From Vibrio ostreicida (GTDB lineage: Bacteria; Pseudomonadota; Gammaproteobacteria; Enterobacterales; Vibrionaceae): a stretch of DNA of 64,000 nucleotides. The translations under genes and the position numbers were made by a program. Each line of letters begins with the position of its first letter. Position 1 is the stretch's first letter. The stretch lies in assembly GCF_013074385.2 (NCBI RefSeq), contig NZ_JABEYA020000002.1, positions 507,368-571,367 of the forward strand. The letters are read 5' to 3'. Of this stretch, positions 9,928-18,481 are shown piece after piece. The notes beneath the pieces were generated by a model. That model worked only from the letters and a program-made list of their open reading frames with translations. It did no database searches and was not told where the DNA came from.

Positions 9928-10656
9928 CTAGGAGGATAAATAGTGATTAAGTTGCACCAGTGCTTGCTTATGGAGCTGACAAATCCTAGGAGGTGTCAGG
10001 TTTAGCACCAGTGCGATTTCATGAAGGTTGAGTTCGTGTTGATAAAACAAGGTCAAGAGGAGTTGATCTCTTTTTGTCAGCTTCTCTAGGGCGACTTCAA
10101 GACTGCGGCGTGTTTGCTCGTGTTCCATTCCGTCGTAGCTTGTTTCATGATAGGTTTCTATGCCACTTTCAATCAGTTGGTCGAGGCTTTGTAATTCTCC
10201 GGCCAACGCGGCATTTTGCCGTGAGAGAAAATCTTGCTCATCGGTGCCTAACGCTTGGATTATTTCTGTATCTGTTGGTTGCCGCCCGAGAGTTTTCATC
10301 AAATCGCGAGTAATATCATTGAGTTCGTGAGCTTGTTGGCGGGTTTTACGTGAGCGCCAGTCTAGCCTTCTTAACTCATCAAGGATCGAACCTCGGATCC
10401 TGCATACCGCAAAGGCAGGGAAGTTTGGATCATCAATATTACCGTAGCGACGCCCGGCCTCAAGCAAACCAATCAACCCAATTTGCTGCATATCATCGAT
10501 GCTGCAGTGTGATGTAGCATGGACTCTAAGCTGGTTCACGATTCGTTTCACCAGAATCTGATGTTTCTCAAGAAGCCGGTTTTCATCGATGGGGATAGAG
10601 GGTGAACGAACGTCGCCTTCTATGCTGTATTCATCCTGAAAATTCATATCCAACAT
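9928..10656 (-). CDS. lafS: Lateral flagellar sigma-28 factor LafS (FliA family)
   Basis: The 242-residue product is a sigma-70 family factor of the FliA type that directs transcription of late lateral genes such as the flagellin. Region 2 is visible as IDDMQQIGLIGLLEAGRRY, followed by FPAFAVCRIRGSILDELRR. Region 3 and region 4 (LTKRDQLLLTLFYQHELNLHE, then a helix-turn-helix) follow. The length matches E. coli FliA (239). AGGAAG precedes the ATG. It lies inside the lafB-lafU operon, so it is probably made once that operon is switched on. Confidence 0.94.
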   Translation of the reverse strand: MLDMNFQDEYSIEGDVRSPSIPIDENRLLEKHQILVKRIVNQLRVHATSHCSIDDMQQIGLIGLLEAGRRYGNIDDPNFPAFAVCRIRGSILDELRRLDWRSRKTRQQAHELNDITRDLMKTLGRQPTDTEIIQALGTDEQDFLSRQNAALAGELQSLDQLIESGIETYHETSYDGMEHEQTRRSLEVALEKLTKRDQLLLTLFYQHELNLHEIALVLNLTPPRICQLHKQALVQLNHYLSS

Positions 10657-10667
10657 GGTCGCTTCCT

Positions 10668-11162
10668 TTATTGAACGACGTACTTGGTTAATAAGACATC
10701 ATCGATCTCTCTGAGAATGTCGGTTTTTTCAAAGGCCAGTAATACGGTTTGCTTGACCTGATTTTGCACCAGTTCAACAGCGCCTTCCTGACGTAGATCG
10801 TCGTAGGTTTTGTCGCTGAACAATTGCAATAATGCATTCCGAACCACAGGCATGTAGTCATCAATGTGTTTAATGCGCTCTGGGCGACGAGTTTCTATCG
10901 CCACTTCGAGCATCACGAAATGGGTCTGGCGCTTTCCTTTCACGCTAAGCACAATTTTGTCTAGCGAATGGAAGCTTGGCGTCGGTGTTTGAGAGCGTTC
11001 TTCGGTCAGAAAAGACAGAGGGGAGCCGGAAAAAACCGAAGGTTCTGAGGCATTACTGGGTTGTTTTAGTACCCAAATACCTCCGATCACTGTTGTTGCT
11101 GAAACCAGTGCACTGGTGATGATCATCGCGGCGAAAAGAGCGATCATTTGTTGTTTAGTCAT
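10668..11162 (-). CDS. lafF: FliL-like stator-associated membrane protein LafF
   Basis: LafF is the FliL homologue of the lateral system. The 164-residue product has one N-terminal membrane segment (about residues 6-28, LFAAMIITSALVSATTVIGG) and a periplasmic domain ending in DDVLLTKYVVQ, as FliL does. FliL proteins ring the stator and support swarming motility. The start at 11162 is preferred over an upstream one because AGGAAAAAGG lies just ahead and the longer form would overlap lafE. The next gene is lafS. Confidence 0.88.
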   Translation of the reverse strand: MTKQQMIALFAAMIITSALVSATTVIGGIWVLKQPSNASEPSVFSGSPLSFLTEERSQTPTPSFHSLDKIVLSVKGKRQTHFVMLEVAIETRRPERIKHIDDYMPVVRNALLQLFSDKTYDDLRQEGAVELVQNQVKQTVLLAFEKTDILREIDDVLLTKYVVQ

Positions 11163-11176
11163 AACCTTTTTCCTAA

Positions 11177-12190
11177 TTACGCTTGAGTACTGAGCCAATG
11201 CTCAGAGGGTGGAGCTGAGTGGTCGGCTGCCATTAATTCACGTGAGTCCAAAATGGTTCCTTGTGCCTCATGAGACTGCGGCATGGACTCGGATTGTTTG
11301 TCCCCAGAACCGACATTGACATCAACGTGCACAAAGTTTTGTTCTTGCAATTCGGCACGAAGTCGTTCAGACACTTGCATTAACGCTTCACGGGTCGCTG
11401 TTGCATTGGCGTTGAGCTGGACGCTGAGGCGATCGCCTTCTACTCGGACAAGGAGATCAAGTTTGCCGAGCTCTGGAGGATCAAGACGAATTTTGGCTTC
11501 TTGTACATGTTGTTGAGCCTGAAAGGAGACTCTGTCATGAAGCACTTGCATCATCTGTTCTCCCCACTTTCCAGCCTGAGTATCAACTTTCACTGCGGCC
11601 CATTCAGTCCCGTGTGTTGGCGCGGTGGCCAGCGTTGGGGGCTGGTTCTGTGGTGGTGCTGACTGCCCATTTGTGGACAGGGTTTGCAGGACACTCTGTA
11701 GGGATGGTGTCTGAATGGACGAAGTTTCGGCCACCAGTGAGCTGGACAACTTGCTGGCTGTGCTGGCCGTCGCTAAGACTGGCGTTTTCACTTCGTTTAT
11801 TGACATCGACAGCCTTGATGACTCGTTCTGGGCCGAGGCTGAACGCAGTGGATTGAATTGCGTGTTGGTGAATAACTCTCCCTGCATTGGCGCGGTGTTC
11901 TGCCGCGCACTGTTGTTGAGATCGAAGAGTAGCTTGTTTGCTTGCGATGCTAAACTGGTGTCGGCGGCTAGGGCACTGACTATGGCGCCATCAGTCTCGC
12001 TGTGCTCTGAGCTTGTCTGCGCACTGTCCTGAGTCTCAAGGTGACGAAGACTTTTTGGCGGCGCGAGCGTAAATCCACCCAGCGGTTTTTCTGAGTGGTC
12101 CAATGTACGAGCCTGAAAAATCTTGCTATCGGAATCACCTTGCCGTGAAGCGGATGGGTTAGGTGTCGCCTGAAGTGATGCTGAATTCAT
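11177..12190 (-). CDS. lafE: Lateral hook-length control protein LafE (FliK family)
   Basis: The 337-residue product has the two-part design of FliK: a long, low-complexity N-terminal half rich in Ser, Thr, Ala and Gln that acts as the ruler, and a C-terminal substrate-switching domain near residues 200-300 with IRLDPPELGKLDLLVRVEGD and LSVQLNANATATREALM. FliK measures the hook and flips FlhB specificity to filament proteins. It follows lafD by three bases and precedes lafF. Confidence 0.9.
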   Translation of the reverse strand: MNSASLQATPNPSASRQGDSDSKIFQARTLDHSEKPLGGFTLAPPKSLRHLETQDSAQTSSEHSETDGAIVSALAADTSLASQANKLLFDLNNSARQNTAPMQGELFTNTQFNPLRSASAQNESSRLSMSINEVKTPVLATASTASKLSSSLVAETSSIQTPSLQSVLQTLSTNGQSAPPQNQPPTLATAPTHGTEWAAVKVDTQAGKWGEQMMQVLHDRVSFQAQQHVQEAKIRLDPPELGKLDLLVRVEGDRLSVQLNANATATREALMQVSERLRAELQEQNFVHVDVNVGSGDKQSESMPQSHEAQGTILDSRELMAADHSAPPSEHWLSTQA

Positions 12191-12193
12191 CGT

Positions 12194-12499
12194 CTAATAC
12201 TCCAACGTCATGGCGAGTTGATAGGCTTTCGCTCTTTCATGTTGTGCATCCACGACATTGATCTCCGTTTCCAGCTGACTGATGGCTTTATCCAAAGCGT
12301 CAAATGCGCGTTTATGTGTCGCTTTTACTTCGGCGATGGCGGTTGCCAGCCTAGGATCGTCGAGATAAGGCTTATGACCTTGCAACAGTTCTCTCAATTG
12401 CAGATCGTAGCGTTTCAGTCCCTGCCAATCTTGCGTCTTTTCTGCTGTTTGGATAAGACTTGAGAGATGGCGGAACCGCTCCGGGGAGACTTTATGCAT
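12194..12499 (-). CDS. lafD: LafD, FliT-position chaperone-like protein
   Basis: The 101-residue product is helical and highly charged, with a likely coiled coil in the second half (ALDKAISQLETEINVVDAQ). In lateral clusters the gene after lafC (fliS) is lafD, thought to be the counterpart of the export chaperone FliT. The ATG at 12499 lies inside the end of lafC and overlaps its stop region by eight bases, which implies coupling. Sequence similarity to FliT cannot be shown by eye, so the name rests on position and size. Confidence 0.75.
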   Translation of the reverse strand: MHKVSPERFRHLSSLIQTAEKTQDWQGLKRYDLQLRELLQGHKPYLDDPRLATAIAEVKATHKRAFDALDKAISQLETEINVVDAQHERAKAYQLAMTLEY

Positions 12500-12878
12500 G
12501 TTGACCAAAACTCACCCACCCTTCTCGAATGTTGTTCATGACCTGTTCTACGCTGGTCAGTTTATCTAGGTTGTTATGTACGCTAGCTTGGTACAATTCC
12601 ATCTGACAAAAATCATAGAGCTGGTGGAGGTTGGTTGCGACTTCCCCCCCGTTTTCCAGATCCAGTGCACTGTCAAGCCCGACCACAATGTTCATGCATT
12701 TATTGATGCCTATTCCTTTCTCGGCCAGTCGCTCTGACACAATATGGCCGCGAACTCTCTCGATTTCGTTGAGCAGACCATCGATGAGCATAACCACCAA
12801 TTGATGCGGGTTCGCCGAGGCAGCCTGAGCGTCAAGGTCGACCTGTTGATAAGAGTGATAGCCTGAATCCATTAACAT
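12492..12878 (-). CDS. lafC: Lateral flagellin export chaperone LafC (FliS family)
   Basis: The 128-residue product matches FliS in length and in the segments ANPHQLVVMLIDGLLNEIER (residues 22-41) and GIGINKCMNIVVGLDSALD (56-74). FliS binds the C-terminus of flagellin and keeps it unfolded until export. The gene lies between lafB (fliD) and lafD, the standard fliD-fliS-fliT order. Confidence 0.93.
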   Translation of the reverse strand: MLMDSGYHSYQQVDLDAQAASANPHQLVVMLIDGLLNEIERVRGHIVSERLAEKGIGINKCMNIVVGLDSALDLENGGEVATNLHQLYDFCQMELYQASVHNNLDKLTSVEQVMNNIREGWVSFGQHA

Positions 12879-12898
12879 AAAACGTCTCCTAGTGTTCT

Positions 12899-14236
12899 TT
12901 AGCCAAATAACGACATGGTTTGGTTCATTTGGCGCATAAGTGTGTTCATTTGAGTAAATTGCTTGAGATAGCGGTCATAGGCCATATCGTATTTTCGATT
13001 GAGTACGACTTGTTTATCATTAATTCGATCAATATTTTGCTGGAGTGAATCCTTGCGAGATTTGAATAAGCCTGACGAAAACTGCAAATAAGGCTCAACC
13101 GCTTTATCAACAGTGTCGAGAAGGTTGCCATCGCCATTGAACATGGCTTCGAGGTTGCTACTGTTGTTCAACTGGGCTTGTTCAAATTTCTCTGAATCCA
13201 ATTTCATTTTACCGTCGCGACCAATCTCCAGACCGACCTGACTGAGACGCAATCCGGCAAACTCTCCGCGTACGACGGATTTGACCTGATTCTCAATGGA
13301 ACGAAGGGTAGGGTCACTGGCAAGCACTGGGCGAGTGTCGCTCTCACTATCGACTTTTGAATATTGGTTAATGGTGGACATTAATTTGTTGTAAGCATCA
13401 ATGAACTTATTGACTTGCTCTTTGGTCGATGTCTTATCTGCACCGACGTCCATCGTTAAAGGAGACGCGTCGCTTTCCTGAGCCTGAGTGACGGTGATGT
13501 CAACACCTTTGATGGCATTGCTAAACGTATTACTATGGCCAGTCAGTTTTAATCCGGTGTCTTTTGCACCCAGCCAAGCGATTGCATCTTGTGCTGGCGT
13601 GATTTGTTTTAGGGTAGAGAAAGCATTTTCAAACCAAGCTTCGCCAGTCCCAGAAGCCGTCACGGAGAATTTATTGATTTCACCGGTTTTTTCGCTGGAG
13701 AGCATAAAGTGAGTTTGCCCATCAGAGCGAACCATAGTGGCATTAACGCCTGGGTTATCTTCATGGTTATTGATGGCAGAGGTCAGATCAGCCATGGTGG
13801 TTTTTCCATCGCCATCCGAGTCCAAGGTTGCGAGATCCAGTTCCAAGACGTTCCCGTCGACGTCGAATTTCAATGTGCCTGAAGAGGGAATCTCTGTTGT
13901 CGCGTCCATGGTGTTTGGCATACCAGCGGATACTTGATAGGCCGTGGCAATTTGCTCAACGAAAATCTGATAGCTTCCGGTTAAGGCTTTAGAATTCGCC
14001 GTCGCACTGAAGTAGCCATCACTGGACACGGAGGCCGTATTTTTTATGATGCCCGATGTACTGTTGTTCATTTCCGTCACTGTGGTGCGGAATTCACGCA
14101 AAGCGGACTCTGTTTTACCCAGCGCATTAAGTTGAGACTGATACTGAGAGGCTTGTGTCGTGTAGCGTTGCCTAAACGACTGAACATCATAAGTCGCCAG
14201 TTGTTTTGCCATCGTAGATGGGTCAATTGAACTCAT
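12899..14236 (-). CDS. lafB: Lateral filament cap protein LafB (FliD family)
   Basis: LafB is the cap that folds flagellin at the filament tip. The product is 445 residues from the chosen ATG at 14236, which has AGGGAG seven bases ahead and yields the typical N-terminus MSSIDPSTMAKQLATYDV. The FliD N-terminal helix and the C-terminal pattern RKDSLQQNIDRINDKQVVLN are clear. It is the first gene of the operon lafB-C-D-E-F-S-T-U and has its own sigma-54 type promoter about 70 bases upstream. Confidence 0.93.
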   Translation of the reverse strand: MSSIDPSTMAKQLATYDVQSFRQRYTTQASQYQSQLNALGKTESALREFRTTVTEMNNSTSGIIKNTASVSSDGYFSATANSKALTGSYQIFVEQIATAYQVSAGMPNTMDATTEIPSSGTLKFDVDGNVLELDLATLDSDGDGKTTMADLTSAINNHEDNPGVNATMVRSDGQTHFMLSSEKTGEINKFSVTASGTGEAWFENAFSTLKQITPAQDAIAWLGAKDTGLKLTGHSNTFSNAIKGVDITVTQAQESDASPLTMDVGADKTSTKEQVNKFIDAYNKLMSTINQYSKVDSESDTRPVLASDPTLRSIENQVKSVVRGEFAGLRLSQVGLEIGRDGKMKLDSEKFEQAQLNNSSNLEAMFNGDGNLLDTVDKAVEPYLQFSSGLFKSRKDSLQQNIDRINDKQVVLNRKYDMAYDRYLKQFTQMNTLMRQMNQTMSLFG

Positions 14237-14307
14237 AAGAGAACTCCCTGCTTGTCTGTGGGTAGCCAGTGGCACCACGCATCATTGTCAGAATGTAATA
14301 GAGGATT

Positions 14308-14323
14308 AGCAAAATAAGTGCCA
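14308..14323 (-). promoter_or_regulatory. Sigma-54 promoter of the lafB operon
   Basis: Read on the - strand the sequence is TGGCAC, five bases, then TTGC, with GG and GC separated by exactly ten bases. This matches the sigma-54 -24/-12 consensus. It points toward lafB, whose start is 72 bases downstream. LafK, encoded in the same locus, is a sigma-54 activator, so it is the likely partner. The -24 element is also one arm of an 8-base inverted repeat AGTGGCAC/GTGCCACT, whose other arm lies about 50 bases away at 14268-14275. Confidence 0.8.
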
Positions 14324-14471
14324 CTGATATAGCTGTTTATTATCAATGACTTATTTTAAATTTATCGACATTGCGGAAGTGTCGTTTCCTGATGATAGGT
14401 TCCGCCATTTCCTGATAGCAACGCCGCATTTCCTACTCATTAAAGGCGACCAAAGCGGAGTGTTAATTAAA

Positions 14472-14498
14472 TAAAAAAACCTCCACAAGGGAGGTTTT
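14472..14498 (-). terminator. Intrinsic terminator of lafA
   Basis: On the - strand AAAACCTCC pairs with GGAGGTTTT around a five-base loop, and the T-run continues to seven T. It stands about 30 bases after the lafA stop and separates the flagellin gene from the lafB operon. Confidence 0.88.
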
Positions 14499-14528
14499 GA
14501 AGGGGAATAAATAGAACTTTTGCGCGAA

Positions 14529-15374
14529 TTAACGTAGCAAAGACATTGCCATGCTAGGCATTTGGTTAGTCTGTGCAAGAACCGTTGTCCCAGCTTGCAT
14601 TAGCATCTGGTTCTTCGTCATGTTTGAAGACTCAACAGCAAAATCAGCATCAGTGATACGACCCTTCGCCGCTGCAGTGTTTTCTGACACGTTGGCTAGG
14701 TTGTTGATGGTGTGCTCAAGACGGTTAATGTTTGCACCTAGTGATGAACGTGCTGTGTTGATCGTGTCAAACAGAGTATCTACCGTAGTGATCGCTGTAG
14801 ATGCTTTGCCTTGATCCGTAATTACATCGATAGTAGCTGCATCGAACTTAATGAGGCCAAGTTGCCCAGAGATATCAACTTCCAGTTTCTCTGCTGCTGA
14901 AGCACCAATTTGGAAAGTCACAGCACCTGCTAATTTTCCGTCTGCTGCTTCGCCCATGAGTAGTTTTTGGCCAGCGCCGTAAGACGTCTGTGTCATGATA
15001 CGCTCAGCTTCTTTACCTAACTCTAGGTATTCCGCATTTAGAGCGTCGCGTTCTGTTTGACCGTTGGTGTCATTGGCAGACTGTGTTGCAAGGTCTTTCA
15101 TGCGGTACGCAATGTTAGTTAACTCTTCTAATGCGCCGTCTGCAGTTTGCAGCATTGAGATTGCATCTTGAGAGTTGCGCATCGCAACAGACATGCCACG
15201 CGTTTGAGCTTCAAGTTTGTTTGCGATAGTGAGGCCCGCTGCATCGTCAGATGCAGAGTTGATACGCAAACCAGTACTTAGACGCTCCATCGCCGTTGTT
15301 AGCAGATCATTGTTGCTGCCTAGTGTATTTTGCGTCACAAGTGATGCGTAGTTAGTGTGCATTGATAAAGCCAT
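14529..15374 (-). CDS. lafA: Lateral flagellin LafA
   Basis: The 281-residue product is a flagellin. The N-terminal part contains [20 protein letters not shown] near residues 29-48 and the C-terminal part [18 protein letters not shown], the two helical ends of the D0/D1 core. The short variable middle is typical of lateral flagellins, which are near 280-285 residues while polar Vibrio flagellins are about 375-380. A strong ribosome site (AAGGAG) precedes the ATG. It is a single-gene unit with its own terminator. It is expected to use a sigma-28 promoter, but no convincing copy was seen upstream. Confidence 0.95.
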   Translation of the reverse strand: MALSMHTNYASLVTQNTLGSNNDLLTTAMERLSTGLRINSASDDAAGLTIANKLEAQTRGMSVAMRNSQDAISMLQTADGALEELTNIAYRMKDLATQSANDTNGQTERDALNAEYLELGKEAERIMTQTSYGAGQKLLMGEAADGKLAGAVTFQIGASAAEKLEVDISGQLGLIKFDAATIDVITDQGKASTAITTVDTLFDTINTARSSLGANINRLEHTINNLANVSENTAAAKGRITDADFAVESSNMTKNQMLMQAGTTVLAQTNQMPSMAMSLLR

Positions 15375-15542
15375 CGTTATCTCCTTCGTTTATCTCTATA
15401 CTTTGGTTTTTGTTTCAGGATTTCCCTGGTCACTAACTAGAGGCGGACGCTGAAGCTCGAAGATTAATTGAAAACGTTAAAAAATTAGAATAATTAATGA
15501 TTTCAATGATTTTTAGTGATGATCGTTCCATTTTTTTTAGTG

Positions 15543-15567
15543 CTGGCGGCGTTCAAGACGCCGCCAG
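15543..15567 (-). terminator. GC-rich hairpin behind the fliM-flhA-EAL operon
   Basis: CTGGCGGCGT and ACGCCGCCAG form a perfect 10-base stem with a five-base loop, eight bases beyond the stop of the EAL-like gene. On the - strand no T-run follows; the flanking T-run (eight T at 15532-15539) is on the + strand side. It may end or stabilise the long export-gene transcript. Classification as a terminator is tentative. Confidence 0.5.
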
Positions 15568-15574
15568 TACAGGT

Positions 15575-16369
15575 CTAGATGGCGAGGTTCTTGAACGACA
15601 GCGATGTGGGGATATCACTAAAATAGCCAAAATAGTAACTCGCACCCAATAATTTATATTGGTTGAGTTCTTTTTGGCTGGCGACACGGCTCGCCACCCA
15701 TTTCAGTTTATGCTTCTTTAAATAGCGAACGATGGGTAAAAAGGCGTTACGATCGTGTTTGGTGTCTAAAGAGACCGCCAGTTTGAGCATTGAAGGCTTA
15801 AATTGAGTAAGGGATTCAAGCAAAGCGCAAGGCGGTGAGACTTCGAACCACAGTGCATACGCAAAATTGTCAATTCGTTCAATTAGCTCTACGACTGCCG
15901 GGTTAAAACCAAGCTGCTCGCTGAGCTGCAGCGCGGGGATCACGTGCGCTAAAGCCAGTTTGTGGCCTTGGATGATTTGTTTAAAGAACGCGTGTCCAGG
16001 TCCCCATATCAAAGCCTCAACCTGAACAGGGACAACCACGTTGCTGATTAAATCAGGGTGGAAGGTGTCTAGCTGAAAGCCGGTTTGGTGCAGCGCAAGG
16101 GACAAACTGTATAGGTCTAGGCAGTACTTGACGTTTGGTGACAGATCAAATTGATCAACGCTTTGTTCATCATCATTGCCAAAACGCAGCGTTAAATGCT
16201 GGAATTCTATTTCGCCCGAGTCCGTTTGACGAATAGCCTGACAAGCATGACGAATGTCATTGTGAGTCAGTGCTTCGTAGACGACATGGTCGTCATCTTT
16301 TTCAAGATGCTCTTGCATGAGTGTCACGATATGGCCATATAAGGCTTGCTGAGAGTTGAGATTAGCCAA
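15575..16369 (-). CDS. Degenerate EAL-domain protein in the export operon
   Basis: The 264-residue product fits an EAL (cyclic di-GMP phosphodiesterase) fold in outline: a VEALIWGPGHAFF segment at the place of the EAL motif (near residues 117-129), FNPAVVELIER, KLAVSLD at the place of the usual KLD strand, and GASYYFGYF near the C-terminus where active enzymes have GxxxQGYxF. The downstream metal- and base-binding residues do not appear conserved, so it is probably not an active phosphodiesterase. YdiV and related proteins are inactive EAL folds that bind flagellar regulators, which offers a model. Its start overlaps the flhA stop by eight bases, so it is translated with the export apparatus. 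Function unknown. Confidence 0.72.
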   Translation of the reverse strand: MANLNSQQALYGHIVTLMQEHLEKDDDHVVYEALTHNDIRHACQAIRQTDSGEIEFQHLTLRFGNDDEQSVDQFDLSPNVKYCLDLYSLSLALHQTGFQLDTFHPDLISNVVVPVQVEALIWGPGHAFFKQIIQGHKLALAHVIPALQLSEQLGFNPAVVELIERIDNFAYALWFEVSPPCALLESLTQFKPSMLKLAVSLDTKHDRNAFLPIVRYLKKHKLKWVASRVASQKELNQYKLLGASYYFGYFSDIPTSLSFKNLAI

Positions 16370-18452
16370 GGTTTCCTACCACGTTGATTTGTTTAGTTTC
16401 TGGTATTTCGTTATAGGACAGTACCGCTAGTCCTTGTGCAAAAGTGCGAGCATAACGAGCGATTAAGGGGCGAAGCTGAGGCATCACTAAAAGAATAGGC
16501 GCGAGTCCTTGCTGCTTAAGTTGCTGCTTAATTAAGGGTAAGTTTTGCTGGAATTGCCCCAGAATATTAGGCTCAACGGGAAAGCTGTCTAGCATGACAT
16601 TGCCACTGGCTTGCGCTTGTTGCAATGACGTCAATAACATCTGCTCCAATTGGTCCGATAACGCGTAGACGTTAAGTTCCACTTGTTGTCCTGCGATGAG
16701 GTTGACCAGTGTTCGTCGTAATGCGCAGCGCACATCCGCGGCTAGCAAGATGGGTTCTTTGGTATTTTCTGACGATTCCAACATCGTATTGGCAATGGTA
16801 CGTATATCTTGCAGGGGAACTTGATCCAACAGTAATTGACGGTAAACCTTCAGTTGTTGAGCAGGATTGAGGGCGGCGCTCAGTGCTTCGGCCAGTTTAG
16901 GGGCCTGTTGCGTCAAGCGTTGCATCATGGCTTCCACGTCATCGTGATTAAACAGCTCCGATAAATGGGTTTTGATGACTTTGCTGATATGAGTGGCAAT
17001 CACTGTTGCGTCATCAACGACCTGATAGCCCATATTGAGCGCTTTGGCTTTATCGGTATGCTCTATCCAGACAGCGGGCAGTTGATAAGCGGGATCACTG
17101 CCAAGAATCCCATCGATTTCTCCGTAGGTTTCGCCAACGGCAATGGCCATTAAACGCTCAGGCTCGATAACGCCTTGTTCAATGATTTCTCCGTTAAGGG
17201 AAATCGTATATTGATTGGGTTTAAGGGTGAGGTTGTCACGAATACGAACCTCGGGTAAAAGGAAACCAACTTGTTCAGACAAATTTCTACGCACGCCACG
17301 AATCCGCTGACTCAGTGGCGCGCCTTGCTCTTGATTGACCAAGTGCACAAGACGATAACCCAATGCCAAAGACAGGGTATGGACCTGAGGAATATCATGC
17401 CATTCTAATGGTGTATCTTCCTGCTGCATGGCCCGACTCAGGACCTCGACGTTTTCTATCTGAGTGTCATGCAAGGGGCTTTTATGTTGACGCCAACCTG
17501 CAAAAGCAAGGGCAGCGGCGAAAGCAAAGAAAGCGAGATGCGGCATGCCAGGAACGATACCGATGATCGCCATGACGACGGCGACCGTGTACAGTGTTGT
17601 CGGCGAGGCGAGCAACTGTTTGTGCATGGTTTCAGACATGCCGTTGTCACTGTCATTGATGCGAGTGACGATAATAGCAGCTGCCGTGGCCAACAAGAGT
17701 GATGGGATCTGAGCGACCAGACCGTCACCAATGGTCAGTAATGCGTATGTTTTAAACGCTTCGGCAGCGGGTAAGCCGTGCTCGAAGACGCCAATGCTAA
17801 TACCGCCTGTGATGTTAATGAAAAGAATCAATAGACCCGCAATCGCATCACCGCGCACAAACTTTGAGGCGCCGTCCATCGAGCCGTGAAAGTCCGCTTC
17901 ATTGGCGACTTCACGTCGTCGCTGGCGAGCGGCTTCTTGATCGATCAGACCCGCATTTAGGTCGGCATCAATCGCCATTTGTTTACCAGGAAGAGCATCG
18001 AGGGTAAAGCGCGCTGATACTTCTGAAATACGTTCTCCACCCTTGGTAATAACGACAAAGTTGATGATCATCAGGATGACGAAAATCACCATACCCACCA
18101 CGTAGTTACCGCCAATCACGACTTCACCAAAAGCCTGTATGACTTTACCTGCCGAATCCCCGCCATTATGCCCTTCTAGTAGGACAACGCGAGTGGACGC
18201 GACGTTGAGCGTTAAGCGAAGCAAGGTGGCCACCAACAGGATCGTTGGAAAAATAGAAAAGTCGAGCGGTCGCTTTGCCGTGGTGCTGACTAAAAGAACC
18301 AAAATAGCCAGGACAATATTGAAGGTGAATAACGCATCTAGCAGTAGCGGTGGCAGAGGCAAAATCACCATTGCCAGTACCATCAACAAGACCAGTGGTA
18401 TGCCAATAGAGCCTTTGGTGGCAGTTTGTAATATTTTTAACCGGTTGAGCAT
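16362..18452 (-). CDS. flhA: Lateral flagellar export gate protein FlhA
   Basis: The 696-residue product is the major inner-membrane subunit of the flagellar type III gate. The N-terminal half has about eight membrane segments; the conserved cytoplasmic loop shows FTLDALPGKQMAIDADLNAG near residues 147-166, followed by DFHGSMDGASKFVRGDA. The C-terminal half is the cytoplasmic docking domain. Length matches FlhA (about 690). The gene follows flhB by 29 bases and overlaps the EAL-like gene at its end. Confidence 0.96.
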   Translation of the reverse strand: MLNRLKILQTATKGSIGIPLVLLMVLAMVILPLPPLLLDALFTFNIVLAILVLLVSTTAKRPLDFSIFPTILLVATLLRLTLNVASTRVVLLEGHNGGDSAGKVIQAFGEVVIGGNYVVGMVIFVILMIINFVVITKGGERISEVSARFTLDALPGKQMAIDADLNAGLIDQEAARQRRREVANEADFHGSMDGASKFVRGDAIAGLLILFINITGGISIGVFEHGLPAAEAFKTYALLTIGDGLVAQIPSLLLATAAAIIVTRINDSDNGMSETMHKQLLASPTTLYTVAVVMAIIGIVPGMPHLAFFAFAAALAFAGWRQHKSPLHDTQIENVEVLSRAMQQEDTPLEWHDIPQVHTLSLALGYRLVHLVNQEQGAPLSQRIRGVRRNLSEQVGFLLPEVRIRDNLTLKPNQYTISLNGEIIEQGVIEPERLMAIAVGETYGEIDGILGSDPAYQLPAVWIEHTDKAKALNMGYQVVDDATVIATHISKVIKTHLSELFNHDDVEAMMQRLTQQAPKLAEALSAALNPAQQLKVYRQLLLDQVPLQDIRTIANTMLESSENTKEPILLAADVRCALRRTLVNLIAGQQVELNVYALSDQLEQMLLTSLQQAQASGNVMLDSFPVEPNILGQFQQNLPLIKQQLKQQGLAPILLVMPQLRPLIARYARTFAQGLAVLSYNEIPETKQINVVGNLG

Positions 18453-18481
18453 AGATTCATGTCCTTGATGAATTCGGATTA

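Noticed and set aside
15375..15542. Sigma-28 promoter of lafA
   Set aside because: Flagellin genes need one, but no sequence close to TAAA-N15-GCCGATAA could be found with confidence; the best candidate matched only three bases of the -10 element.
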